From: Adiantum capillus-veneris
Lineage: Eukaryota > Streptophyta > Polypodiopsida > Polypodiales > Pteridaceae
Direction of reading: 5' to 3'
Length of the DNA stretch: 64,000 bases
NCBI GenBank assembly: GCA_014529385.2
Contig: CM043948.1
Span: 26,413,768 to 26,477,767 of the forward strand
Part shown: piece by piece, positions 21,069 to 32,488 of the stretch
How positions within the stretch are numbered: position 1 is the stretch's first letter
How the letters are laid out: each line of letters opens with the position of its first letter
Program-made: the position numbers and the translations under genes
The notes under the pieces: generated by a model
Databases searched by the model: none
Told to the model about the DNA's origin: nothing
Seen by the model: only the letters and a program-made list of their open reading frames with translations

Positions 21069-22958
21069 CGGGGCAACACTGTCGACACACACCCGAACGC
21101 ACTTGCAACAGAGCAAGGAAGAAGGGGGAAGGGAAACCCGGAACAATGTGATTGCACGTTTCAAAATGGGTGGCCTTTGGTCATTGAACAATTGAAACAG
21201 TTACCACCATGGCCGTAGACCGACTTACACCAAGAACAAGTACGGGAGTGAGCTCTCTCCCTCTCTTCGCTCCACTTTCTAGAGCCCAAAAAACCCTTTT
21301 TGCTTCCTTCACCCTCCATCAAGCGAACGAAAACCCCCCAAACTAGAAGCTATCTTCCTTGCCTTTAAAAAAAAAAGATCTCACTCTCTTTTTTCCCCCC
21401 CAAGGAGGCAACCCTCGTCACTATATGGCACTGCTCTGGGTCAGAGGGGATCTAGGGCCCAAATTGGGGGGACGCGAGGCGGCTTTAATCTTAGCCATCG
21501 GATCACGCAGTGAACTAGGGGTGAACTAGGGGTGGGTGAACTGGGGGTGAACTAGGGGCGGGGGGTAAGCTAGGGGTGGGTGACACACAGTGAACTAAGG
21601 GTGAACTAGGGGTGCCTATACTAGGGTATGATCATGTGCCATGCCAACATGAGCAACGACGCGTGCTAGCATGATGGTAGGGCATTCGTGTGGCAACTGA
21701 GATGTCTCAAGTTCAACCCACACCCCGCGAGGTGGGTGAACTAGGAATGAACTCGGGGCACCATTTTTGCCCCGAGTTCCCCCCTAGTTCAACCCCTAGT
21801 TCACCCCAATTTCACTCCCACTTCACTACATGATCCGATGGCCGAGATTAAAGCCACCTCGTGTCCCCTAATTTGGGCCCTAGATCCCCCCTGGCCAGAG
21901 TCGTGCCATACAGTGACGAGGGGAGGCAACGAAGGCCTCCTTTTTCCTTTTTACTATTTCTTCTTTTTTTCCCAAGCTTTCTAAAAAAGGAACCTCCCCT
22001 GGTGGGCAAAGTCTTTGGTCTTCACCCTCGAACTTATTTATTTCCTCTCCCTTTAAGGCTTTTGAAGTTTACTTCTTTTTTCCCCCAAAGTCCAGCCACT
22101 CCTACCTTTTATATACCTTTACAAATACTAACCAAGGACCCTCGTTCCCCATGTTGCCAGTGCTCTGTGCACTAATTCGCGAGCTGCAAAAATCTACTGA
22201 AGATTGCTAACCTGGAGTCCGAACTTGCCAACCCATGCTACACTTGAACTTTGCCGAGGCCACAAACGGGGGCTGCAAAAACCAAGAAAATCACTGGGTG
22301 TTGCCCTTCTGACAACTGTCGTAAAAGTTTCACCTTGCATAACTCGATCACCGCAACTACACTTGTCAAGACCTTAATTCCTGTCAACTTCACATAACAT
22401 GATCCACCCTCTAGAACCTGGTCAAAGCTCAAAAAACCATGGAATGGAATGCCTTTCAGTTCTATCAAGTGGGCATACACTCGACCCCCGATAAATATTC
22501 CACGGGCCATAACTTGCCTGTTGGAAGCCCGATTAACAATCCAAAAAGATCGGCATGCTGCACAGCTCGAGCGTTACATGCGTATCCATTGATCCCAATC
22601 TTGGACACTTGTCTATACCTACCCTGCCCCTCGGGGATCTGCAAAGCATTCCATCTTTGGACAATCATAACTTTCACACCGGGACTCCGTTTGACGAGCC
22701 GTCTAGATGGGCTCCTAGAGAATCTTGGAGACCACATTCTAGAGCACCAACTCAGCATCTCGGACACTTTGACCACCAACCCAGTCAACCCACTGTGGAG
22801 GCCTTCTTGGCCTAAAAAATTGGTTTAAGCATATATTTCAGCTGACACTGTCTTGCCCAGGGTCTTCACAACTGCCGCAGAACTTTGCCATGCATCTCTC
22901 AACATACTGCGCATTACATTGCACACTTCCAAGCACGAACCAACTTTGGTCGCACCAA
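21069..22958. repeat. Long direct repeat, copy 2
   Basis: The second copy of the 17868-19240 repeat. It is longer because of the Mutator-type insertion at 21413-21921. It ends GGTCGCACCA, ten bases before the splice-acceptor-like TATATGCAG that opens block 3 of the decayed gene. Confidence 0.75.
21413..21921. mobile_element. Mutator-like MITE with 9-bp target duplication
   Basis: The 509-bp element has terminal inverted repeats of about 100 bases starting CCTCGTCACT. Identical 9-bp flanks GGAGGCAAC lie at 21404-21412 and 21922-21930, and the paralogous site near 18204 has this 9-mer once. A 9-bp duplication with long inverted termini is the signature of the Mutator superfamily. The middle holds repeated GTGAACTAGGGG motifs and no transposase. 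Confidence 0.9.
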
Positions 22959-22967
22959 CGTTTATAT

Positions 22968-23315
22968 GCAGAAAGTGGATGAGAAAGGTCAAACAAAAAC
23001 TCAGAAAGATCTTGCAGTTTGCCAAGTCATCTCAAGAACTTTCACTTCCTTTCTTTAAGGCAAATTGGGAAACTTCATCCAACACAATTACAAATACAGA
23101 TGACAAGCTCAACAGTTCAAAGAGTGTTTGGCTAACTTTCCTGATAGTGTAGTGATATCCATGGTGGTTTTTATCGAAAATTATTCCTTCAAGGTCCAGA
23201 ATGACATTCAGTCAATGCATTGGTACTCAATGCAAGTAGCAGTCTTGGTTCACACTTTGTACTTACGTGATGCACTTGGTGCCATTCAGAAGAAGACCCA
23301 CTTCTACATATGTGA
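22968..23315 (+). pseudogene. Decayed gene of unknown family, block 3
   Basis: After TATATGCAG one frame reads QKVDEKGQTKTQKDLAVC, GKLGNFIQHNYKYR, QAQQFKECLANFPDSVVIS, then ENYSFKVQNDIQSMHW and KKTHFYICD. Two in-frame stops occur, a TAA after FTSFL and a TGA after YKYR where I would expect Trp. The frame is cut at 23316 by the end of a chromovirus LTR. The ENYSF.VQN.IQSMHW pattern is what I expect downstream of block 2 in this unnamed family, so blocks 1 to 3 are collinear parts of one broken gene. Confidence 0.6.
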
Positions 23316-24286
23316 TGTAATGGAATTGGCCTATTAACTTGAGAGTAGCGAAAATTATAGAGAGTACTTTTGTGAAACTACTTTGTGAGCATAGCAGGTG
23401 AACATAATTGATGGTAGCAACATAAACATAGCACTTAGTTAACTTGGCATGAACAATACTTTTGCAAGCGAGAGAGTTTAGAAAACATGACAACAATTGA
23501 GGACCGAATTTATGTGGAGCCAGTCCCCCCTCCAATAGGCATTTGTATTATGATTTCTCCCATCAAGAGAGACTTGTTCCAATAGAATCTTTGTGTTCCT
23601 TGTGACTAGGTGATGCAATGAAGATGGAAAGCTTCATGCATCATGAGCATAACATAAACTTTGTGGAAATCATTAACTATCCCAAGACCTGAAACACCTT
23701 CGAAGGTGGAGAGAGCTAGCAGGGAATGAGGGTAGGGAAGAGGAAGAAGAAACATTTCATAGGAGAAAGAATTAGTTCCTCACTTATCATAACTCTTCTT
23801 GCTAAGATGGAGAAGATGGAAAGTTTAAGCATTGAAGCATGGCTCTTGGTTGGATTTTCATTCCATAGCCAAGAGTGTTGGTATAGGCTCTAAACCTCTC
23901 TACTTGCTTGGAGAAGGAGAGGGAGCTCTTGTACTTTGCACCTCACACAATGAGTGTGTGTGTGTGTGTGTGGAAGAGTATACCCCCCAAGCATGCCCCT
24001 AGCTTCCTTGGTCAACCGCTCATGCTTAAAGCCCCTTTGGCGCCTCCAGGCCTAGCCAACCACAAGCAGGAGGTAAATCAATTAACAAGGGTAGCCTTGG
24101 GATAAGTGTCCCCCTTTCTCCTTTGAGAGAGAGGACTTGATAAATGTAAAAACAATTAATTAAATCTTCTAAATTATCATTGGACTCCTTGGGTGGCCAA
24201 CCAATAGGCTTTAGGCCACCATAAGGGCAACATGAGGAGGAACTTGACAAGTGTCCCTTTTGCTTTCTTTGTATCAAGCATGCCTT

Positions 24287-24327
<41 letters not shown>

Positions 24328-24900
24328 CTCTCTCATCCCCCCTCTTGTAGGGCTTGCCCCATCCTTGTAGGGATTGGTGTTGAATTTTTTACATCTCAAG
24401 CCACCCAACCTTGAATCCGGTTCTCACCACAAGCTTGGCCCTTAAGGGTTCCCACGTCAAGTATGACCCTAACATCTCAAGCATGACAAGCACCTCAAGC
24501 ATCTCAGTCATCAAGAACCTCAAGCATCTCAAGTATCTCAGTCATCAAGCACCTCAAGAACCTTAGTCATCAAGTACGACAAGCACCTCAAACACCTTAA
24601 GCTTGGGGCGGGTCCCCACCTCGAGCACAGCCCTAGCTTACCTAAGGTCAAAGGACGTTTGCACTAACTATTGGAGGTCTTCAATGAAGCTAACCCTAAG
24701 GTCTTTATGCTCCATTGGTTAGCTTTGCTCTTTGAAAAACCATCTCTCATTTGGGCCCCTTTACCATTGGCCCGGTGTTGAGATAGATCTATAAGCACAT
24801 GTCTATATCTTAACCCTTGTTCCCATTTATTCTCCCACATTAAATGTCAGTTTAATATGAGAAAATCATTTGGGTTGGTTAGATATTAGATTTTATGACA
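23316..24900 (-). repeat. 3' LTR of chromovirus E
   Basis: On the minus strand it starts TGTCATAAAA at 24900 and ends CCATTACA at 23316, 1585 bp. It matches LTRs at 4774-9877, 47890-49402 and 49519-51172. It holds GT repeats at 23949-23971 and 24294-24326 and the CTCAAGCACCT motif repeats near 24470-24600. Confidence 0.88.
24294..24326. repeat. GT microsatellite inside LTR E
   Basis: About 16 GT units. The CA tract at 49911-50038 lies in another LTR of this family. Confidence 0.9.
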
Positions 24901-24917
24901 TAACCTCTCTCTTGAAA
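24901..24917 (-). other. Polypurine tract of chromovirus E
   Basis: The minus strand reads TTCAAGAGAGAGGTTA directly before the LTR, as at 4761-4773. Confidence 0.7.
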
Positions 24918-25239
24918 TCATAGTCGTCCTCGACTATGAGGTGGAAGAGATAAATCCTTGGTCATTAGTCAATCTTACTTAGCGGATAGAGGATCCCTTT
25001 TTACTCTACGACATCTTTCTAGATGGATGACCAATCCGTTTGGTACTTGGGATACATAGCTGATGCAAGCATGTCTGCTCTTTAGTCCATTTCATTCTCC
25101 CAAAATAGAATGACAAATTCTACTTGGTGTTTGAGAGACGTCGTCATCACAAGCATGATTCTAAACATGCATACTACTTACATTTGTGCACAATTAAAAA
25201 GAGAGCAAGTCTTATAAGACAAAAACATGGGTCATTTAA

Positions 25240-26537
25240 CACTAGGTTAGTAATGGGACACTTTTATGTCCTGTTAAGTGACCATTTTCCTTGAATTATG
25301 TCAAGAGTTTCAAAATGGATTTTGAGGTGCTATCTATCTAGAAAGTTGTCTCATGAGCTGAAAAAAACTCGACATTTTTTTGGAATATCAATTCCATCTC
25401 TAACCTTGTCCTTGCACAACATTTCACAACCCAAAATGTGTGAAAAAGCGGGTCCTGTTTTTGGCTTTTTTCGACTTTTTGCAACTTTACCACTATAGAA
25501 TTCATGTTTGTGAGGTCTATAATGCTAGAGAAATATCTTTAGTAGTCCTCAACATGTCCTGATGCTTCTAGGGAGAAATAAATGTTAAAGTTGTAAGTTA
25601 TGACCAAATTACAAAAATTGTCAAATCCTGTTTTTTAGCCAATTTTAGCTCTTCTATGATTTTTTTGGTGGCTTTCATGATATCCAAATGTAGATTTGAT
25701 TTTCTATGTCGCATATTGTAACATAAAGCTAATATTCCTTGAGTTTTGGGGCACCTAATACCCTATTTTGGATAGTAGACAACAATGGTTGATTTTTTCA
25801 ATTATAGAAGAAAACGAAACATTCAATATTCTTAGTTTCTTGTGACAACTACATGCATTTTGTAGGTAGTAACCATATCTAGTCATAAGGATCAAATTTG
25901 GCTAGATGTTGAATAGTTTCTATGGGATTCTACAACTCATAATGTTGAACCTAGTTTTTTCATGTTTGCTGTATTTAGCACTTCATCTTTGTCCCCAAGA
26001 TTCCCCTTGGTAAGAGATGTATTATTCTTTTGACATGCTCTATGGCTCCTTATGAACCTAAAGGACAATAGGGAACTAAGAAAACATGCATATATTATTT
26101 GTATTGAGCGTGGCTATAGAAACTTTGATGATAGGTTTGCAGAATGGTAAAAATTCAACTTTTTTGTACCTATTTCTTTTGGCAAAACAAAAAAATAGTG
26201 AGTGAGAAGCAATCATACGTTTTGATCACCAACCCATTGAAGTTAACTAGGGAATTTATCTCAAGTCCTACAAAAATCCCTAATCTTATTTTTATGCAAC
26301 AAAACGTAAGAAATGACTGTTTTGATGAAAATGTACTGGTCTATCAACTTTGGAGGCTTAGTGTGACCAAAAGATTATAAATTTTACAAGTTTTTAATTT
26401 TTTACATGTGTAGTAGGCCTTGAACTATAACCTCATAAAAGGATTTTACTAAATGAGTGGATCTACTATGGTTTTGGAGGTTTTTTTCAAAACCTTGAAA
26501 GGACACTTTTATGTCCTGTTAGGTTACCAACCTAGTG
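25240..26537. mobile_element. TTAA-flanked non-autonomous element, copy 1 (piggyBac-like)
   Basis: The 1298-bp noncoding element is flanked by TTAA at 25236-25239 and 26538-26541. Its ends read CACTAGGTTAGTAA and, reverse complemented, CACTAGGTTGGTAA. Just inside each end lies GGACACTTTTATGTCC, a short dyad. The chromovirus D copy has the same surrounding sequence with one TTAA and no insert (4435-4438), which proves insertion with TTAA duplication. TTAA targeting with CACTAG-type ends is the hallmark of the piggyBac superfamily. No transposase is encoded. Confidence 0.85.
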
Positions 26538-26560
26538 TTAAAAGAAATTTGTACATTTGC

Positions 26561-27333
26561 TTACTCTAATGTAGCATTGTAAGCATTGACAAGGTTCATA
26601 CTATCCTTAAGTTGTATTCCTTGCATCCATCTAGCATCTTCAAAAGGATAATTTTTGAACTTAATAAGATACCGTCGGATAATCTTACCATGTTGTAGTA
26701 CCTCGTCTTCATGCCGAAGAATAGCTTCGTGTTGTAGCACCTCTTCTTGGTCTTCAACTTTGGGAGGGTCTTCAATAATTGGTTCACTTCGTGGCTCTCC
26801 TTTGTAGGGCTTGAGTAGACTCACATGAAAAGCATTGTGTATGAGCTAATGGTTGGGCAACTCGAGTTGGTAATCCATCTCATTTATAGTTTTCAAGATT
26901 TGGAAAGGACCATAGTATCTTTTTGCTAGCTTAACATAATACTTTTGATGGCTCGTAGGATTTTTTCCCATCGTTTGCCTTAATCGAGCCTTAGGAAACT
27001 TAAGTAAGAGCCAATCATTTTTTTAAAACATTAAGGCCTATCTGTGCATGTCAGCAGCAGCTTTTTGCCTTTGCTGAGAGATGGATATAGCCTCCTTAAT
27101 CTTTTGAAAAGATTCTTGTAGGTCATGGCTATACTCATCGGCAACAAAGATCTTCCCATGTACTTTGAGTAGCAAGGGACTTTTAGGTCTTCCCTAAATG
27201 ATCTCAGAAGGTGCTTTTCCCATCGAAGTATATACAGTATATTGTAGGCATACTCTACAAGACATAAGTACTTTTCCCATTGTGAGTGTTGATCTACTTC
27301 GATAACATAAGTTTTTAGTAGATCGAGTATCAT
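26561..27333 (-). pseudogene. Chromovirus E integrase tail and chromodomain, broken
   Basis: The minus strand encodes LLKTYVIEVDQHSQWEKYL, the DNA-binding tail, then MSLLKPYKGEPRSEPIIEDP and a chromodomain-like RRYLIKFKNYPFEDARWMQG. It aligns to chromovirus D from about its residue 110 onward. Frames change between 26824 and 27031, and upstream coding ends abruptly near 27330, where unrelated sequence begins. No integrase catalytic core, RT or gag remains. Confidence 0.85.
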
Positions 27334-27728
27334 TAGGAGAAATATGGACCTTGCATGGGCCTTGTAAGGAATCCTAATTTTTAGGGATTAAGGCTAATGG
27401 TGTGTAGAGTTAAGGGGACAAGGGCATTCAAGAAGCTAGTTTTGAGTAGGCTTTTCTAACCTTTTTTTTAGACACATGTAGGATGTGGACCTAGGAGGTC
27501 ACCTTCTCTCTCTAGCTTTTTGAAAGTGAAGGGAGTAAAGAGGTGTGGCCACATCATAAAAAACGTGGATCACTAAGAGCTAAAATTTGACTTTAAAATA
27601 AAATAAAATATTTTTACTTATTTTTGACTTAAAACTCCCCCCCAATATATATCCATATCAAAAAAGTATTTTTGGACCTTTTTTAAAACTTACAAGCACT
27701 AAAAGTCCAATTTTTCAAAAAAAACTCC
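27334..27728. other. Unassigned stretch
   Basis: I see nothing recognisable between the chromovirus E breakpoint and the CT-rich repeat. Confidence 0.3.
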
Positions 27729-28018
27729 CCCCCAAAAAAAGAATCTTTGTTCTCTCTTCCTCCTCCCTCCTTTCTTCCTCTCCTCTCCCTCCCTGCCCCC
27801 TTCTCTCCTCCTTCTCCCTCCTTTCTTCCTCTCCTCTCCCTCCCTGCCCCCTTCTCTCCTCCTCCTCCCATCTCTCTCCCTCTCCCTCACTGTCCCCTTC
27901 TCTCCTCCCATGTTCCTCCCTCTCCCTCTCTGCCCCCTTCTCTCCTCCTTCTCCACTCTCTCTCACTACCCCCTTGTCTCCTCCCATGTTCCTCTCTCTC
28001 CCTCCCCCCTCTCTATTT
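27729..28018. repeat. CT-rich minisatellite
   Basis: Repeats of CCCTCCCTGCCCCCTTCTCT and variants form a strand-asymmetric polypyrimidine tract of about 290 bases. Long Arg/Glu/Gly-rich ORFs on the minus strand are products of this composition. Confidence 0.9.
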
Positions 28019-29753
28019 TCATCCTTTGATTCCTCACGCAACAGCTACCATGGTGCTCAAAGACATCACAAATCGTATGCATACATATTTTCTTGTTCGC
28101 AATGTTTTCACCGAAGGCCACACGTGAGGGTGAGCAGAGGTCATCCCAGGAACGTCGTACTATCGATGAGATGAATGTTGATGGTTCTTCAATATCTTGC
28201 CAATACCATCAGATATTTGAATAAAACATCCCGTTATGCAAGGTAACAATATACTTCTTACTTTTGATTGTGTTCTTCTTATCATAAACTTTGAAGTCTA
28301 AGGTGTTGCCTCTACTTGTTTTGTAGTGCTTGGCACAAAGGTTTCTTTTATGCACAAATAGTGAAAGGCTGCAGGTTAGAGAGGCTAAGTGTCATCACTT
28401 TTCCTCTAAAACAGTTTTCTTTGTTACATCTTGCAGGTAGGTGCTTCAAATCCATGCTTATTAGGGGTGGTAATCTCATCCTAATGTATATTTTAGGATT
28501 GTTTATTCCCAGCTAGATAGAAATACTTGAAAATTTGCACAACATATACTTAACAAGTGTCTTTATTATACAGCTTGCAAATGTTGAATTCATACATGTT
28601 TTTGTTACAAGGTGACCTCTTACTATGCTAGTTGAGTGGCGTTGTTTGCAAGAATGGCTCAAGGAACTGGCATAACATGAAGCTTTTACGGTGGCACAAA
28701 GCTGTCCTCCGCGGCAATGTGGCTCCCACTACACAAAAAATCATTATCCTAACATGGAGAGATCCCTAGTAGGACAATGCAAAAACTTTTCATCACCAGC
28801 AGCAACACACCCTTTCCTAACATGAGGGCACTCCTACCAAATATATTTTTATGTGATAGGTCACCCCATAAGCATACCATACCATGGAATGGATGTACGA
28901 ACTATGACCGCACTACTCCTTGGAAGTTGTTCACAGATGTATGTTTATCCAAGTTAATGAGAAGAAATTTGGACTTTTTGTTTGTTGATGTGTAAGAGCA
29001 CTCTAGGTCTACCATATTTTAGATTGTTTGATAAGTTAAATAAGATTTATAGTCATTTAAAGTGTAAGTTTGTTTTTGTTGGTAAGATTGTACATGAGAA
29101 GACATGATAAAGTATAAGAGATCTTGACGGAATAAACCTCGATTAGATTCCTACCATGCACTTGTGACACCAGACCTGTCCTTGAACCCTTTGATTTCTA
29201 TCGTTGTGGGAAGTCCAAGGGTGGTCTATTTTTAAATTTTTAGCAATAAATTTTTTTAAAAGGAAATTTTGGTTATTTCAAATTTTGTACATAGTCTAGG
29301 AGTTCATTCTGATTGTTTTCCTTCAGTTTCAATTTTTGATCGAGGGCACTCCTTGGAAGCCACTTTTGAAGGTGTTAGGGTGAGATTTTGAGAAAGTTTT
29401 GTATGTAAGAAATATAGTCCTTAATACAATAAAAAACATTGGTTCTTTGAGTATTTTTAGATTCCATGGTTTTAATGCTCATTCGAGCCCGTAGATTAAG
29501 GAAAAAGTAAGAAATGTCTGTTTTATATCATTTTTTAAGAAATTGCTAACTTGCACGTTGATTTTTGGAGAATCTGAGTAGGATATGATTTTTTTGCATC
29601 ACACGATGGTCGAAGAGCACAACGAGATGAACAAATTTATGTGATACAAGCTCAGACAGATTCGGAGTCAATTGAACACTAGAAGCTCTTGAAAATAGCC
29701 TAAAAGTTCAACACTTATATTATTATAAAAAAAAAAAACTGACCAGTTCAATG
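28019..29753. other. Unassigned stretch, no supported gene
   Basis: There are donor-like (AAGGTAACA near 28240) and acceptor-like (TTTTGTAG near 28320) sites, but no conserved protein block, so I do not call a gene. Confidence 0.25.
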
Positions 29754-29945
29754 ATGGCCATGCATCAAAAAAAATCTTGTACTTGTCATTTTAGGGCCCC
29801 AGGGATCCTCAACATGAGGGGCCACAAGGGCGCACAAATTGGCCATCCAAAAATACAAGATTTGCGCGCCCTTGTGGCCCCTCATGTTGAGGGTCCCTGG
29901 GGCCCTAAAATGACAAGTACAAGATTTTTTTTGATGCATGGCCAT
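29754..29945. ncRNA. Near-perfect 86-bp hairpin
   Basis: Arms at 29754-29839 and 29860-29945 pair at 84 of 86 positions, with a 20-base loop at 29840-29859. The arms start ATGGCCATGCATC and contain a run of A opposite T. A diverged third copy of one arm lies at about 30107-30205. The transcript would fold into long double-stranded RNA, a substrate for Dicer-like enzymes. It could instead be a small foldback transposon. Confidence 0.65.
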
Positions 29946-29988
29946 GAGATAGAATTGGGCAGTTTAATGTATTCATAGAAAACCCCAT

Positions 29989-30004
29989 CCCCCCCCCCCC
30001 CCCC
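29989..30004. repeat. Poly-C run
   Basis: A C run of about 16 lies between the hairpin and the diverged arm copy. Confidence 0.9.
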
Positions 30005-30106
30005 AAATGGCAGATACCTAAACCTTGTATCATGCGTATCAACCATTTTTTACTTCCTTGTGTCCATCCTCTGTTCGTGGAAATATCTTGGTCCCTATTT
30101 GTCCCT

Positions 30107-30205
30107 GGATGGCCATTCTGCACGCCATTGTGGTCCTCTTGTTGAGGGTCCTTGGGGCTTCAAAATGACAAATAGGGGCTTTGTTTTAATGTATGGCCAT
30201 GAGAT
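30107..30205 (+). repeat. Diverged direct copy of the hairpin right arm
   Basis: It shares GTTGAGGGTCC, GGGGC, AAAATGACAA and ATGGCCATGAGATAGA with 29870-29955 in the same order, with many substitutions. It may be the older source or relic of the duplicated arm. Confidence 0.6.
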
Positions 30206-31150
30206 AGAGGTGTAGTGTTTGATGTCAAGAGTATTCACTATGTAAAATTTTCCTATATCATGTGTGTTCACCACAATGGATTGAAAATAGCCCTTATAGG
30301 CCTTACCTACACATGTTTCTGTAACTTTACAAGAATATAAATTCCCTTCTATTGAACACATTTTCTATGTTACATATACTTTAGTGAACTCCCAAGGTCA
30401 AAGGCCTCACAAATTTTGTGCACTCAGAACATTTAGCATTAGAAATCAACCAAACAAGGAGCCAATTTTTACTTCCTTGTGTTCACCTCGTGTTCTTGAG
30501 AATGTTTTGGTAAAGCCATTTCTTTGGTATTTGAAACCACATGTGACCCCTATTGTTATAGTATCCAACCAAAGGTTTCTTGATTAGCAGTTATATAGGT
30601 TCGAGTGATACATATCTTCTATGTTAACAATGCATGTATCTATAATTTATGTTTACACTTTCTCTATCCAAATGAGCTACATAGTAAAAATCAAATCTAC
30701 AATTCAACAATTAAGTTCACAAGGTGATAGCTATTGGTATGATCTTTATAAATACCAAATAAATAGATACCAATAGCGAATGAATAGGGATATTTAAGAA
30801 GGTTTGATACCAAAAACTTGTCAACACTGCTCAAAAAGGTAGAAACTCAAAGGCTTTATAATATATATGATGAAACAAGAATCAATAATAAGTCACCCCT
30901 ATATATCTACAACTCTATCTCAAGTTGTCATTTCTCTAAGTCAAGCTTGGCATATGCACAGTATGGAAACAATAACATTTTGGAAAGCAAGAATTTAGCT
31001 TTCTCAACTTTTGAAATGTTGCTATTGATATATATTCAACATCCCCCAAATGAGGACATCTTGCAAAGGTTATGATCCACTTTAATAAGAATAACCATTA
31101 GTGATTAAACTAAAATCAAAATATGCATGAATTGCTTCATGGTGGAATGA
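30206..31150. other. Unassigned AT-rich stretch
   Basis: I see no coding or repeat structure that I can support. Confidence 0.3.
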
Positions 31151-31154
31151 TTAA

Positions 31155-32488
31155 TACTAGAATGGTAACCTAACAGGACATAAAAGTGTCTTTTCAGGGT
31201 TTTGGAAAAAAATTCCAAAACCATAGTAGATCCACTCATTTTGAAAAATCCTTTCATGAGCTTATAGTTCAATAACTACTACATATGGAAAAAATGAGAA
31301 ACTTGTAATTTTTCTCATCCCTTGGTCACTACAGGCCTCCAAAGTTGATGGACCAGTGCATTTTGCCCAAAACAGTAATTTCCTACGGTTGATTGCATAT
31401 AAATAAGAGTGGAGATTTTTGTAGGACATGAGATAAAATGCCCCGTTAACTTCAATGGGTTGGTGACCAAAACATATGGTTGCTTTTACCTCACTAATTA
31501 TTTTTTGGGCAAAAAAAAAAGGTACAAAAAAGTTGCATTTTTGCCATTCTACGGACCTATCATCAAAGTTTCTATAGTCACGCTCAATACAGATACTATA
31601 TACATGTTTTCTTAGTCCCCTTTGGGCCTCTGGATTCAAAAGGATCCATGGAGCATGTCAAAAGAATAATGGATCTCTTACAATTGGAACCTTGGGGGCA
31701 ATGATAACGTGCTAAATACAGCAAAGATGAAAAAACTAGGTTTAGCATTATGACCTCTAGAAACCCATGAGAACTACTCAATATCTAGCCAAGTTTGTAG
31801 TCTATGATTAGATATGGTCACTACCTACAAAATACACACAGTTGGCCTAAGAAACTAGCAATATTGAGAAAGTTATACTTGCTACTCTAAAATGTATCGT
31901 ATTCTACAGCAATCAAAAAACTCAACCATCATCATATACTATGCTATATAGCATATTAGGTCCCCCAAAACTCAAGGAAGATTAGATTTATGTTATACAT
32001 TACACTTACACAATCAAAATTGAATTTGGATATCAAGAAAGCCACCAAAAAAATCATAAAAGTGCTAATTTTGGCCAAAAAATAGGATTATGCAATTCTT
32101 GTAAATTGGTCATAACTTTCAATTTTAACACTTAGCTCTCCCTACAAGCATCAAAACATGTTGATAACTATGAAGGCCTAACCTCTAGCCATCTAAACCT
32201 CACAAACATGAAGTTTAGAGTGGTATAGTTGCCAAAAATTGAAAAAAAGCCAAAAACAGGACCCGTTTTTTCACACAGTTTAGGTTCAAAATGGTTGTGC
32301 AAGAGTAAGGTTAATGGTGAGATCGATACTAAAAAAAAAATGCTAAGTTTTTTTCATCTCATAAGGCAAATTTGTGGATATATAGCACCTAGAAATTCAT
32401 TTTCATACTCTTCAAATAATTCAAGCAAAATGTTAACAGGACACAAAAGTGTCCAAGGACGTAAAAGTGTCCTGTTACCATTCTAGTG
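31155..32488. mobile_element. TTAA-flanked non-autonomous element, copy 2 (piggyBac-like)
   Basis: The 1334-bp element is the inverted, full-length relative of copy 1. TTAA flanks it at 31151-31154 and 32489-32492. The left end reads TACTAGAATGGTAAC and the right end, reverse complemented, CACTAGAATGGTAAC. The subterminal GGACACTTTTATGTCC-type dyad is present at the left and in two variants at the right. Internal similarity to copy 1 runs end to end with many substitutions, so the two insertions are not very recent. No ORF is conserved. Confidence 0.85.

Noticed and set aside
20966-21191. Poly-proline protein
   Set aside because: The proline run is the complement of the poly-G tract. The frame may be open only by chance across it.
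25240-26537. CACTA/EnSpm transposon, because the ends begin CACTAG
   Set aside because: CACTA elements make 3-bp target duplications. Here both copies are flanked by TTAA, and the empty site at 4435-4438 has a single TTAA.
27683-28127. Long Arg/Glu/Gly-rich and Pro/Leu-rich ORFs
   Set aside because: They arise from the CT-rich minisatellite and its complement, with no conserved motif.
28240-28330. Intron of a host gene
   Set aside because: Donor- and acceptor-like sites exist but the flanking frames are short and show no conserved protein.
29748-29978. Matching ORFs on both strands beginning MAMHQKKSCTCHF
   Set aside because: They are mirror readings of the hairpin arms, not proteins.
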